Source: JAFAGX01 sp035624215 (lineage in GTDB: Bacteria; Acidobacteriota; Terriglobia; Terriglobales; Acidobacteriaceae). From it: DNA of 64,000 nt. Under the pieces are notes generated by a model, which did no database searches, was not told the DNA's origin, and was given only the letters and a program-made list of their open reading frames with translations. Both the position numbers and the translations under genes were made by a program. Shown here in pieces: positions 1-9,451 of this stretch. The stretch is taken from contig DASPRY010000053.1 of NCBI GenBank assembly GCA_035624215.1, positions 1 through 64,000 on the forward strand. The letters are read 5' to 3'. Each line of letters starts with the position of its first letter. Position 1 is the first letter of the stretch.

Positions 1-2
1 CA

Positions 3-1988
3 AAGAAGGGCGCCTGTGAGCATCCTTGTACGGGGAAGTTCTGGAGAATTCTCAGCAGCGGTTGTTACAGGGGTTCGCCAGCGTCATCGTTGGTTCTTAT
101 GAGCGAGGCCTACGCCCACCACTGGGTCGGGACTTACCGCAATTGTGTCGATCATTTTCTCGTGCCGAGCCAATTCGCAAAAAAGTTACTGGTACAAAGA
201 GGCTTTAGCGCCGAGAAGATCACTGTGCTACCCCACTTTCAGGCTTTGCCGGAGCCAACGCCGCCCTCAGCAGATGGGCCAATCCTCTACTTTGGTCGTT
301 TGTCGCCGGAAAAAGGAGTTTCTGACCTGATTCGCGCCATGAGCACTCTGCCCCAAATCCGGCTGCAGATCGCTGGCGATGGATCACAACGCGAGGAGCT
401 GGAGCGTTTGGCGCGAACCCTGAAACTAAGGAATATTGCGTTCCTCGGCCATGTGGAAAACGAGCAGTTGAACCAGATAATCGCTTCCGCGTGCTTTACG
501 GTGCTACCGTCGCGAGCCTACGAGACGTTAGGCAAGAGCATTCTGGAATCGTATGCATGGTCGCGGGCAGTAATTGCCTCGGACCTTGGTTCACGCCGCG
601 AGTTGGTCCGCGAACACGAAACCGGGCTTTTATTTCAAGCGGGCAATGTGGAACAACTGGCGGGAGCAATTTCCTATCTCGTACAGCGACCCGAGCTGGC
701 AGCCGAAATGGGAGCCGCTGGGCGCCGTTTGCTTGCGACCCATCACTCACCACGGAAGCACTACGAAGAATTGATCGGGCTTTATGACCGGCTGACGATG
801 CCAGTAGTCAGATATGCTGTGACACGCCCGCCGATTCGCGTCGCATTTATCGGAGGGCGAGGGGTAATTTCGAAGTACAGCGGAATCGAGACGTATTACG
901 AAGAGGTGGGACAGCGTCTCGCTGAAATAGGCTACGAAGTTAGCGTGTATTGCCGAACTTACTTCACACCAGATATGACCAGATATCACGGGATGCGATT
1001 GGTCCGGTTGCCGACTATACGCTCAAAGCACTTGGAGACTGTGATTCACACCCTGATCAGCACAATTCACGCAATGTTTAGCCGATGCGACATCGTGCAC
1101 TATCACGCGCTGGGGTCTGCCCTGTTTTCGTTTTTTCCACGGCTTACCGGCAAGAGGACTGTGGTTACGGTTCAGGGACTGGATTGGCAGAGAAAAAAGT
1201 GGGGGAAATTGGCAACATTGACGCTCAAGATTGGGGAGGCGGCCTCGGCTTGGTGGCCCAACATCACCATGGTGGTCTCAAGAGAATTGCAGCGTCGTTA
1301 CAAGGCCAGGTATCGAATCGAAACGAGATGCATTCCAAACGGCGCCGTCATTCGGGAGCGAAGCTGCGCTTCGAAAATTCTGGAATGGGGATTGACCCCG
1401 GATAACTACATTCTGTTTCTCGGAAGGTTCTCTCCCGAGAAAAATTGCCATCTGCTGATAGATGCTTACGAAAACATTGCCACTTCGTTGAAACTGGTGC
1501 TTGCCGGAGGCTCAAGCCACACAAACGCATACGAAAACGAGCTGCGCAAGCACGCAAGCGGCCGAGTCATCTTCCTCGAATGGGTTTCCGGTGAGCACTT
1601 GACGGAACTGCTGACCAACGCCGCTTTATTCGTGCTTCCTTCCGATCTGGAAGGCCTATCGCTGGCGCTACTGGATGCCATGGGAGCTGGGGTTTGTGTG
1701 CTGACCAGTGATATTGCCGAAAATCGGGAAGTCATCGAAGATGCTGGCTTCACGTTTCGCGCTGGCGATGTCGATGACTTGGCACGAATGCTGTCGCTAC
1801 TAGCTTCCGACGCGGAGATTCGAGCTATCGCGGGCCGAATGGCCAAGCGCATCGTGGAAGAGCGGTATCAGTGGCCGGGAATTGCCAGCGAGATCAGCGG
1901 AATTTACCAGGAACTCATGGGGCGCAGTATAAGTAGCGGTCGGGTATCGCCCGACCCGAGGCCGAAACAAGTCCGGCACGTGTCGTAG
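3..1988 (+). CDS. Tandem GT4-type glycosyltransferase (5' end outside window)
   Basis: Two GT-B glycosyltransferase modules are fused in one chain. The first keeps the acceptor-side end (SYAxHHW-like segment, then PSQFAKKLL) and the sugar-nucleotide half with YFGRLSPEKGV and an ESYAWSRAVIASDLG-like block. The second starts near base 826 with IRVAFIGGRGVISKYSGIET and contains FLGRFSPEKN and PSDLEGLSLALLDAMGAG. The frame stays open to the left edge and reads like the C-rich segment that precedes the YAHHW region in this family (C..C..GKFW..S.GC.RGS), so the TTG/ATG codons at 90-101 are internal and the true start lies outside. Likely role: cytoplasmic assembly of exopolysaccharide or O-antigen from nucleotide sugars. 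Specificity cannot be read. Confidence 0.85.
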   Translation, partial: KKGACEHPCTGKFWRILSSGCYRGSPASSLVLMSEAYAHHWVGTYRNCVDHFLVPSQFAKKLLVQRGFSAEKITVLPHFQALPEPTPPSADGPILYFGRLSPEKGVSDLIRAMSTLPQIRLQIAGDGSQREELERLARTLKLRNIAFLGHVENEQLNQIIASACFTVLPSRAYETLGKSILESYAWSRAVIASDLGSRRELVREHETGLLFQAGNVEQLAGAISYLVQRPELAAEMGAAGRRLLATHHSPRKHYEELIGLYDRLTMPVVRYAVTRPPIRVAFIGGRGVISKYSGIETYYEEVGQRLAEIGYEVSVYCRTYFTPDMTRYHGMRLVRLPTIRSKHLETVIHTLISTIHAMFSRCDIVHYHALGSALFSFFPRLTGKRTVVTVQGLDWQRKKWGKLATLTLKIGEAASAWWPNITMVVSRELQRRYKARYRIETRCIPNGAVIRERSCASKILEWGLTPDNYILFLGRFSPEKNCHLLIDAYENIATSLKLVLAGGSSHTNAYENELRKHASGRVIFLEWVSGEHLTELLTNAALFVLPSDLEGLSLALLDAMGAGVCVLTSDIAENREVIEDAGFTFRAGDVDDLARMLSLLASDAEIRAIAGRMAKRIVEERYQWPGIASEISGIYQELMGRSISSGRVSPDPRPKQVRHVS

Positions 1989-2282
1989 GCGGAGGCAGGA
2001 GGGTGTTTTCTCGACTGGTGCGAGACACGCGCCTGCGACCGCAACCGATTTCGTTTGTCCGGCAAGCCAGCCTGACGTACAATCTTCTTAGCTTCAATCT
2101 TTCCTTTGCCGGATCCGCCAGCAAGAGCTGACGATCTCACGAGGGCAACCCGATGTTCAGTCGCCGCTAATTCGCCATTCCGCTGATCCGCAATCGCGGG
2201 TACTCAATTATTTCTAGTGTCTAACCGTCTGTCGTGGATATTCTTGTTCCCAATCCACGACGTGCAGAAAGCGGTGGCTTTT

Positions 2283-3707
2283 ATGGCAACCGAAGCAGTC
2301 TCCCCAATTCCCTCGCCGCCTGAACGCAGCTTGTGGACCTCGTTGTGGGAGGCGATCCAGGGCTCACATCAGGACTACACCGAAGGAAGTCTGAACCGGG
2401 CAATTCTGCTGCTGGCCGTTCCCATGGTCCTGGAGATGGTCCTGGAATCGCTGTTTGCGGTGGTGGACGTTTTCTGGGTCGGGCGACTGGGAGCCAATGC
2501 CGTGGCCACGGTCGGCCTGACAGAGTCCATGCTAAGCATCATATTTGCGATTGGAATGGGATTGAGCCTGTCTACGACGGCGATGGTGGCGCGACGCATC
2601 GGGGAGAAAGATCCACTGGGAGCGGCAGTGGCCGGGGTTCAGGCCATCGCCCTGGGATTGATCACATCGCTTGCGATTGGTGTTCCCTGCATCATTTATG
2701 CACCGCAACTGCTGCGATTAATGGGCGCTTCGGCCGAGATCGTCGCCGTGGGCAGCAGCTACACCCGGATTTGCCTGGGCGGTGGCGGCGTTGTCCTCAT
2801 GCTGTTTTTGAACAATGCGATCTTCCGGGGGGCTGGCGATGCCGCGATCGCCATGCGGCTGCTTTGGGTTTCGAACATCATTAATCTGATTTTGGATCCT
2901 TGCCTGATCTTTGGCCTTGGGCCATTTCCCCGTCTAGGGGTGACCGGCGCAGCTGCCGCCACGTTCATCGGACGAAGCATAGGCGTGGTTTATCAGTTTT
3001 ACCGGCTTTTACACGGAACCGAGAGGATACGCATTCTTGCGCAACAGATTCGACCGAACCTCGAGGTTTTGTTCCGTCTGGTGCGGGTCTCGCTCACCGG
3101 AATTCTGCAGTTTGCCATCGCTCACACGAGCTGGATTGGATTGGTGCGCATTGTCAGCATGTTCGGAGCCAGCGCGCTGGCGGGATACACCATCGCGATC
3201 CGGATCGTAATTTTTCTCATTTTGCCATCGTGGGGGTTGAGCAACGCGGCGGCCACACTTGTGGGACAGAACCTGGGCGCGAACAAACCGGATCGCGCCG
3301 AGCAGGCGGTGTGGCGCACCGGTTTCTATAACATGATCTTCCTTGGCTCGGTGGGGATCTTTTTTGTGCTGTTCGCCGAGCCTATTATTCGCCTTTTTAC
3401 TCACGATGCTTCGGTCGTGCCGCTCGGTGCAGCGTGCCTGCGCATCATCAGCTACGGCAACATCGGCTACGCGTACGGCATGGTCATGTTGCAAGCCTTC
3501 AATGGGGCGGGCGATACGGTAACGCCGACCATCGTGAATTTCTTTGGCTTCTGGCTGCTGGAAATTCCTTTGGCCTATTGGCTGGCTGTTCCCCTGGGCT
3601 TGCGCTCGAATGGCGTATATGTTTCGATCGTGGTCGCGGAAGCGGCAATTGCAGCCGCTGGCGCAGCGTTGTTCAAGCGCGGTCGCTGGAAAAGTCAGCG
3701 AATTTAA
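2283..3707 (+). CDS. MATE family efflux transporter
   Basis: About 474 residues with roughly 12 hydrophobic segments in two homologous halves, the usual layout of multidrug and toxin extrusion (MATE) transporters: inner-membrane proteins that export cationic drugs or metabolites using a Na+ or H+ gradient. The first half opens with LLAVPMVLEMVLESLFAVVD and continues VFWVGRLGANAVATVGL, typical of MATE N-termini. The second half repeats the pattern near SLTGILQFAIAHTSWIGLVR. The ATG at 2283 gives the normal family length; a GTG at 2217 would add 22 residues of non-membrane leader. The short gap to the next gene on the same strand allows co-transcription. Substrate unknown. Confidence 0.9.
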   Translation: MATEAVSPIPSPPERSLWTSLWEAIQGSHQDYTEGSLNRAILLLAVPMVLEMVLESLFAVVDVFWVGRLGANAVATVGLTESMLSIIFAIGMGLSLSTTAMVARRIGEKDPLGAAVAGVQAIALGLITSLAIGVPCIIYAPQLLRLMGASAEIVAVGSSYTRICLGGGGVVLMLFLNNAIFRGAGDAAIAMRLLWVSNIINLILDPCLIFGLGPFPRLGVTGAAAATFIGRSIGVVYQFYRLLHGTERIRILAQQIRPNLEVLFRLVRVSLTGILQFAIAHTSWIGLVRIVSMFGASALAGYTIAIRIVIFLILPSWGLSNAAATLVGQNLGANKPDRAEQAVWRTGFYNMIFLGSVGIFFVLFAEPIIRLFTHDASVVPLGAACLRIISYGNIGYAYGMVMLQAFNGAGDTVTPTIVNFFGFWLLEIPLAYWLAVPLGLRSNGVYVSIVVAEAAIAAAGAALFKRGRWKSQRI

Positions 3708-3725
3708 TGGGCGGATTGTGAACCA

Positions 3726-4796
3726 ATGATGACGGCTTCCCGTATTTCTTTAGTTGCGTTGACGGTATGGATCTCATCGGCTGCAGCAGCGCAGGCAGTC
3801 GATACGGATGCGGTGAACGAATACATCCGCAGCGAGATGCTGCGGCAGCATGTTCCGGGCTTGTCATTATTGGTTTCGCGCGCGGGCAATATTGTGCGCG
3901 CACAGGGATATGGTTTGTCGAATGTAGAGCTTCAGGTTCCGGTCAAGCCGGAAACGGTGTTCCAGTCGGGATCGGTGGGGAAACAATTCACTGCGACCGC
4001 AGTAATGATGCTGGTCGAGGAAGGGAAGATTGGGCTGGATGATCCAGTCACAAAATATCTCAAGGGCGGGCCGACAACCTGGAATCAGGTCACAATTCGT
4101 GAATTGCTCAGCCACACGGCGGGACTCACTGATTATCCGAAGGACTTCGATTTCCGCAGGGATTACACCGAGGCCCAGTTGCTCAAAATTGTCGAGGGAA
4201 TTCCGCTGGCATTTACTCCTGGTACCAAGTGGAGCTATAGCAATCTCGGATATCTGACGCTGGGAATCGTTATCCATCAGGTGACAGGCAGGTTTTATGG
4301 CGAGTTTCTGCGGGAGCAGATTTTCCAACCGCTGGGCATGAGCACCACCCGGATTATCAGTGAAGCCGACATTGTTCCCAACCGCGCTTCGGGGTACCGA
4401 TTAGTGAAGGGAGAATTGAAGAATCAGGATTGGGTTTCGCCGACCCTGAACACAACGGCTGACGGCGCTTTGTACTTCTCTGTTCTCGATCTTGCGAAAT
4501 GGGACGCTGCCTTATATACGGAGAAACTTCTCAAGCAATCGAGCCTGGACCAGATGTGGACGGTGACGAAACTCAAGAACGGCGAGCCAAACTCAGGCCA
4601 TTATGGCTTCGGATGGGCGGTCCTCACCAAAGACGGACATCGCGTGCTCGACCAGGGCGGCGCGTGGCAGGGATTCAAGAGCCACATCTCACGCTATGTG
4701 GATGACAAGCTGACCGTGGTTGTGCTTGCGAACCTGGAGCAGGCCGATCCGGCAGTCATCACTGACCACGTGGCCAGGCTGTACTTGAATAAGTGA
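3726..4796 (+). CDS. Exported serine hydrolase of the beta-lactamase/class C family
   Basis: 356 residues with an N-terminal signal peptide (hydrophobic core to about residue 24, A-x-A-type end). The family motifs are visible: SxxK as SVGK near residue 81, the tyrosine motif as YSNLGY, and a C-terminal LDQGGAWQGF segment in place of the KTG box. This is the serine beta-lactamase/D-Ala-D-Ala peptidase/esterase fold, acting outside the inner membrane through an acyl-serine intermediate. True substrate (peptidoglycan peptide, ester or D-amino-acid amide) cannot be told. It starts 18 bases after the MATE gene and may be transcribed with it. Confidence 0.85.
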   Translation: MMTASRISLVALTVWISSAAAAQAVDTDAVNEYIRSEMLRQHVPGLSLLVSRAGNIVRAQGYGLSNVELQVPVKPETVFQSGSVGKQFTATAVMMLVEEGKIGLDDPVTKYLKGGPTTWNQVTIRELLSHTAGLTDYPKDFDFRRDYTEAQLLKIVEGIPLAFTPGTKWSYSNLGYLTLGIVIHQVTGRFYGEFLREQIFQPLGMSTTRIISEADIVPNRASGYRLVKGELKNQDWVSPTLNTTADGALYFSVLDLAKWDAALYTEKLLKQSSLDQMWTVTKLKNGEPNSGHYGFGWAVLTKDGHRVLDQGGAWQGFKSHISRYVDDKLTVVVLANLEQADPAVITDHVARLYLNK

Positions 4797-4814
4797 TGGT
4801 ATCGCCAGAATGAT

Positions 4815-5033
4815 CTAGTTCTTGCGGAACTTCTGATAGCCGGAAGGCGTCAGACGAACAACGCCCCGCATCTGTTCCTCCACGTAGCCTTCATTTCTGA
4901 GTTCCGCCATGGCCATGCGGGCCAGGGAGGAATCCAAGACGGGCTTGGGCAGAGTCACAAACTGCTCGGGATCCTCTTCGTAGGAGTCGGTGAGGGTAAC
5001 AAGGAGCTCGTTTTGGACCATTTCCTGATACAT
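4815..5033 (-). CDS. Small winged-helix-like conserved hypothetical protein
   Basis: 72 residues, acidic in the middle, with a C-terminal part (MAELRNEGYVEEQMRGVVRL then TPSGYQKF) that reads like the last helix and wing of a winged-helix domain: many such regulators carry L..EGYV....GV.LT..G. A clear ribosome-binding site (GAGGAGAG) lies just upstream of the ATG. It could be a small DNA- or protein-binding regulator. I do not recognise a named family. It is convergent with the serine hydrolase gene. Confidence 0.6.
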   Translation of the reverse strand: MYQEMVQNELLVTLTDSYEEDPEQFVTLPKPVLDSSLARMAMAELRNEGYVEEQMRGVVRLTPSGYQKFRKN

Positions 5034-5152
5034 AACTCTCTCCTCATCTGCTCTCGTATGGTACGCGTTGCGAGAAAGCGTTGGAATGGCTCCGCTAGGC
5101 CATCAAAGTGGCCCATTGGTAACTGGGTAAGCTATAGCAAATAAGGTAGTTG

Positions 5153-5536
5153 TTAGCGAAGAACCCGGGCGATGGCCTGCAAAAGGGGTTGCGGATCCTT
5201 GGTAAGTTGATCCTTTTCAAGAAAAGCTGCGGCTCCATCTTTCACCAGCTTCTCCTCGTTGCGCTGAGAAAGACTGGTGAGAACGAGGACGGGAATCTTC
5301 TGGGTTTTGGGATCCGCCTTCAGACGATGCAGAACCGATGCCCCATCAAGCTTGGGTAACAGCATGTCAAGGAGGATGAGACTGGGTATCTTCTCTCGCG
5401 CTACCGTCAATGCCTCTTCGCCGTCGGCCGCTGTGACGACGGCATAACCGGCCTTGGCCAAGGCGCGCTCGGTGGCCGTTCTGAAAAATCTGCTGTCGTC
5501 TACCAAAAGGACAGTTCTTGTTGCCGGTGCGGTCAT
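5153..5536 (-). CDS. Single-domain response regulator (CheY-like receiver)
   Basis: 127 residues that are almost entirely one receiver domain. The acidic pair is D13-D14, the phospho-acceptor aspartate is D57 in LILLDM, the switch threonine is T87 in LVLTS, and the conserved lysine is K108 in FLEKDQ. There is no output domain, so signalling must go by protein-protein contact as with CheY or DivK. No histidine kinase gene is nearby, so the partner is unknown. Transcribed alone on the minus strand. Confidence 0.9.
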   Translation of the reverse strand: MTAPATRTVLLVDDSRFFRTATERALAKAGYAVVTAADGEEALTVAREKIPSLILLDMLLPKLDGASVLHRLKADPKTQKIPVLVLTSLSQRNEEKLVKDGAAAFLEKDQLTKDPQPLLQAIARVLR

Positions 5537-5759
5537 AATGCGGGTACTTCCATTCCAGCTTTACCCATTCTGACACAGAATCACAAGTTCGACTGCGTCA
5601 GGGCTTTTTGTTGCAGCGCCCGTATCCTTTAAAATAATAGGTTCTCTGACTAGGTAATCGCAATTTTCTGCCCGGCGTGGATCGTTGATATCTCGCCTGG
5701 CGTCGAGCGAAGACTTTGTAAAGCGGATTGCATCCTTAGGAAATCCAGGGAAATCGACG

Positions 5760-6962
5760 ATGTCGCATTTTGCCAGCAAGAAAGGCGTGATCGGAATTTT
5801 AACGGGCGGCGGAGATGTGCCCGGATTGAATCCAGCCATCCGCGCCGTCACCATTCGGGCCCTGCGAGAAGGATATCAGGTGGTCGGCATCCGCCGCGGG
5901 TGGGGAGGACTGGTCGATATCGTCCGCGAGCATGATTACGATAACAGCGACAACTTCCAGCTCTTGACTGAGGAAGTCGTCAACCGGGCGGGGCGCACCG
6001 GCGGCACATTTCTGCACAGCTCGCGCACCAATCCTGGCAAGGTGAAAAAATCCGCGATTCCTCCTCATCTGGAGCAGAGTTACAACGCCGAGAACAACGA
6101 TTTGACTCCCGAGGTGCTCAAAAATCTCGACTGGCTTGGAATGGAATATCTGATTCCCATCGGCGGCGATGACACGTTGAGTTACGGGGTGCGGCTGTAT
6201 CAGGAAGGAGTGAAGGTGGTCGCAATCCCGAAGACGATGGACAATGATGTACCGGGAACCGACTATTGCATTGGTTTCAGTACGGCGGTGACACGCACCA
6301 TTCAGATGACGAACGATCTCCGGACCTCAGCCGGATCGCACGAGCGTTTTCTGGTGCTGGAGGTCTTCGGCCGCTACGCGGGATTCACCGCCATGTTGCC
6401 TACCATGGCAGGGGCAGCAAACCGCTGCGTCATTCCCGAACACAAATTCGATATCGAGCGTTTGACCGAGCTGTTGGTAGCGGACCGGCGGCACAATCCG
6501 AGCCGGTATTCGGTAGTTCTGATCTCCGAAGGAGCAATGTTCGAAGGCGGCGAGATGATCTTCGAGAAGGAGACAACCGACGCATACGGCCACAAGAAGT
6601 TGGGTGGCATCGGCGATCTGGTGGGAGAGAAGTTAAAGGAATTGTCGCCCAAGTACAGCAACGGGAAAATTATCGAGGTGATCAATCAGAAGCTGGGCTA
6701 CCTGGTGCGTTGTGGCGATCCAGATGCTATCGACTCAATCGTGCCGATGGCGTATGGGAATCTGGCACTGGATTTGATTTTAAGCAAAGTTCACGGCCGG
6801 CTGGTGGTTCTGAAGAACGGCCGGTATGACAATATGCCGATTGACGTGGTGATCGCCTCGAAAAAGGTGGTCAACGTGAAAGAGCACTACAACACCGAAC
6901 GTCTGCGCCCCCATTACAGCAGCTTCGAAATGAAGCCGCTGTTCATTATGACCAGCGAGTAG
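5760..6962 (+). CDS. 6-phosphofructokinase, pyrophosphate-dependent type by active-site residues
   Basis: About 400 residues of the PfkA superfamily, phosphorylating fructose 6-phosphate in glycolysis. The phosphoryl-donor loop reads GGGDVPGLN (residues 16-24). Two positions decide donor use in this family. The GGDGS of ATP enzymes is GGDDT here (135-139), and the GTIDND of ATP enzymes is KTMDND here (158-163). Asp in the first and Lys in the second are the known signature of PPi-dependent enzymes, so PPi:fructose-6-phosphate 1-phosphotransferase is the better call, and the reaction would be reversible. The ATG at 5760 begins the conserved domain directly; an upstream in-frame start at 5685 would add 25 unconserved residues. 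Confidence 0.88.
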   Translation: MSHFASKKGVIGILTGGGDVPGLNPAIRAVTIRALREGYQVVGIRRGWGGLVDIVREHDYDNSDNFQLLTEEVVNRAGRTGGTFLHSSRTNPGKVKKSAIPPHLEQSYNAENNDLTPEVLKNLDWLGMEYLIPIGGDDTLSYGVRLYQEGVKVVAIPKTMDNDVPGTDYCIGFSTAVTRTIQMTNDLRTSAGSHERFLVLEVFGRYAGFTAMLPTMAGAANRCVIPEHKFDIERLTELLVADRRHNPSRYSVVLISEGAMFEGGEMIFEKETTDAYGHKKLGGIGDLVGEKLKELSPKYSNGKIIEVINQKLGYLVRCGDPDAIDSIVPMAYGNLALDLILSKVHGRLVVLKNGRYDNMPIDVVIASKKVVNVKEHYNTERLRPHYSSFEMKPLFIMTSE

Positions 6963-6979
6963 CAGACCAACTGCGCAAG

Positions 6980-7300
6980 CTAATTCTCAAAGACAAACTG
7001 CGCCTTCTTGACCGATTCGTGTTCCTTTCTCAGCATGCGCGCGGTGTCACCAAGCGGCACGTACGGTGGATCCTTCGGGGCCACTTCCCAGAGCGGAAGC
7101 TCGCCTTCTGCGACAGAGACTGAGTTTAACCCGTCCAGCAGACTGTGTTCTTGCGCGACATGCTGAGCGGTAGCATGCTGCTCATGAGTAATCATCTGAT
7201 ACTCGTTCGCCATTGTCGGAGTAGCCACCGCCCCGTTAATTGCTTGTCCCAGCGCGGCAGTCGTGCAAAGCAGGCTCGCTACGAGTAACGCGGTTTTCAT
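6980..7300 (-). CDS. Small exported hypothetical protein
   Basis: 106 residues beginning with a clear signal peptide (MKTALLVASLLCTTAALGQA). The ATG at 7300 has a GGAGG ribosome-binding site at good distance; a longer frame upstream has no signal and is unlikely. The mature part ends with PPYVPLGDTARMLRKEHES, a pattern I associate with small secreted acidobacterial proteins, but no function is known to me. Convergent with the phosphofructokinase gene, with only 17 bases between their stops. Confidence 0.65.
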   Translation of the reverse strand: MKTALLVASLLCTTAALGQAINGAVATPTMANEYQMITHEQHATAQHVAQEHSLLDGLNSVSVAEGELPLWEVAPKDPPYVPLGDTARMLRKEHESVKKAQFVFEN

Positions 7301-7591
7301 AACCTTGACCTCCAAATTCCGGATGCAGCTAGGAGCATACCTGGTCCCTTTTAGAACTGCTCCTGTCTCATTCACAGCAAATGTGGTACCAAAGCCGCCG
7401 GGCGTAAAGTGCACATTGTGCAAGACTCTCGGGGCGAGTGAGCAATGTTTTGCACACTTACGGTCGCTCACTTCCTGAGCGCCAGGTGCCGTGACGAACA
7501 ACGACGAAGGGGCAATGACTCAAGTAGAATAAAAGCTGCAATCCATGCCAATTTCATCTGCCAGCCTCTCCTGGCTGTGCCTCGAGCGTCA
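7301..7591. other. Divergent intergenic region
   Basis: About 290 bases separate the small exported protein (minus) from the ABC exporter (plus). It should hold the promoters of both genes. I see a weak inverted repeat, AGTGAGC near 7437 and GCTCACT near 7471, but nothing convincing enough to name. Confidence 0.4.
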
Positions 7592-9445
7592 ATGCGGCAA
7601 CTGACCCGTCTCATCCGCTACGTGGCCCCGTATTGGTGGCAACTTTTGTCTTCTGTCTTGTTGATGGCGTTGGTTGGCTTTTTCGAGGCGTTCCGAATCT
7701 TGCTCGTTGGACCTGTGTTCGATCGTGTTCTCAACCCCGCATCCGGTTCGAACAATATTCAGCTATTTACGATCCCATATTCGAATCGAGTGATCTACCT
7801 GCAGCAGTTTGTTCCATCGCACTTCCATAATGCCTGGACGATTGTGGCCTTTGCGCTTGTCGCATCGACTGTCTTAAAGGGAATTTGTGATTATTCCGGG
7901 ACTTACCTCGTAAACTATGCCGGCTTTGGAATGATCACCGATCTGCGCAACAAAGTCTATGACTCGGTCATTCGGCGCTCGGCCGCTTTTTTCCAGAAGC
8001 ATACTACCGGCACTCTCATCTCCACGATCGTGAATGACATCGAACGGGTGCAATATGCGATGTCCACGGTGATGGCGGAGTTCCTGCAGCAGTTTTTTAC
8101 ATTCCTTTTCACTGCAGGTGCCGTGATCGTGCTCGGGAAACAACTCGCCTGGCTGCTGCTGCTGTTCGTTCCTTTTATCGTCTACTCTGCGGGAAAGATT
8201 GGCCGAAAGGTGCGGCACACGACGCGCAAGGGCCAAGACAAACTGGCAGACATCCAGAACATCCTGCACGAAACTATTACTGGAAACCGGATTGTGAAGG
8301 CGTTCAACATGGAGGCGTGGGAGATCGCGCGCTTTCACAATGCAGCCCGGCGGCTTTTCTGGGCCAACCTGCGCTCCGTAGCTGCGGCTGCGGTTAGTTC
8401 CCCGCTTATGGACATCTTTGGTTCAATTGGGATTGCCCTGATGCTGTTGGTCGGTCGCGAGGAAATCGCTTCCCATCGTATGCCTCCCGGGGTTTTTCTT
8501 GCCTTCATCGTCGCCGTTTTCAAACTCTACGACCCGGTACGCAAGTTCGCGCTCTTCAACAACAACTTCCAGCAAGCTCTGGGAGCGTCGTCCGAGATCT
8601 TCAAGTTCATGGACACGGAAGATGATGTGAAGGAGCGCCCAGGCGCCACACAGCTTTCTCCTTTTGCACGCTCCATTAAGTTCGAGAACGTAAGCTTTTC
8701 TTATGACACGAACGGGGAGGGAGCACGAGAAATTTTGCGAGATATTGATTTGGAAGTTCGTGCTGGCGAGGTCCTCGCAGTGGTAGGTTCCAGTGGCGCT
8801 GGCAAGAGCACACTCGTCCATTTGATCCCGCGTTTCTTTGATGTAAGCGCAGGGCGATTGCTGATTGATGGGCAGGATGTGCGAGACGTTACATTGGCGT
8901 CATTACGTTCGCAGATCAGTGTGGTCTCACAAGATACTGTACTTTTCAATGACACGGTGCGTAACAACATTGCGTATGGGCAGCCGGGGGTCTCGCAAAA
9001 AAATGTAGAGGCAGCGGCCCAAGCAGCTCTGGCGCACGACTTCATTATGGAATTACCCGCGAGGTATGGAACGGTGATCGGCGAGCGTGGCATTCGTTTG
9101 TCGGGCGGTGAGCGGCAGCGGATTGCCATTGCACGCGCCCTGCTGAAGAATGCTCCGATTTTGATTCTGGATGAAGCTACCTCCGCCTTGGACAGTGAGT
9201 CCGAGTCCTTTGTTCAATCGGCACTGGCGAACCTAATGGCCGGACGTACCGTGCTGGTGATTGCCCATCGCCTGTCCACGGTGCGCCGCGCCGACCGCAT
9301 CGTGGTGCTGGAAAATGGCTTCATCGCCGATATTGGCACCCACGAAGGTTTGATGAAGAAGTTCGGTACTTACCGTCGTCTTTACGATTTGCAGTTTGTG
9401 GATATTGAGCAACCGAACCTGGGGACGGCTCCGCAACGCTCCTAG
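7592..9445 (+). CDS. ABC exporter with fused membrane and ATPase domains (MsbA/lipid-flippase type)
   Basis: About 617 residues: six transmembrane helices in the N-terminal ~320 residues, then an ATPase domain with Walker A GSSGAGKST, signature LSGGERQR, Walker B ILILDEATS and a switch histidine in VIAHRLSTVRR. This is the half-transporter layout of MsbA, a homodimeric flippase that moves lipid A core or other lipids across the inner membrane. The gene sits just before yicC-gmk, which fits a housekeeping exporter. The ATG at 7592 begins the first amphipathic segment (MRQLTRLIRYVAPYWW); a longer frame from 7445 has an unlikely leader. It could equally be a drug or glycolipid exporter. Confidence 0.85.
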   Translation: MRQLTRLIRYVAPYWWQLLSSVLLMALVGFFEAFRILLVGPVFDRVLNPASGSNNIQLFTIPYSNRVIYLQQFVPSHFHNAWTIVAFALVASTVLKGICDYSGTYLVNYAGFGMITDLRNKVYDSVIRRSAAFFQKHTTGTLISTIVNDIERVQYAMSTVMAEFLQQFFTFLFTAGAVIVLGKQLAWLLLLFVPFIVYSAGKIGRKVRHTTRKGQDKLADIQNILHETITGNRIVKAFNMEAWEIARFHNAARRLFWANLRSVAAAAVSSPLMDIFGSIGIALMLLVGREEIASHRMPPGVFLAFIVAVFKLYDPVRKFALFNNNFQQALGASSEIFKFMDTEDDVKERPGATQLSPFARSIKFENVSFSYDTNGEGAREILRDIDLEVRAGEVLAVVGSSGAGKSTLVHLIPRFFDVSAGRLLIDGQDVRDVTLASLRSQISVVSQDTVLFNDTVRNNIAYGQPGVSQKNVEAAAQAALAHDFIMELPARYGTVIGERGIRLSGGERQRIAIARALLKNAPILILDEATSALDSESESFVQSALANLMAGRTVLVIAHRLSTVRRADRIVVLENGFIADIGTHEGLMKKFGTYRRLYDLQFVDIEQPNLGTAPQRS

Positions 9446-9451
9446 CCCATC

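Noticed and set aside
7437..7480. Inverted repeat AGTGAGC/GCTCACT
   Set aside because: Seven-base arms with a long loop are likely to arise by chance.
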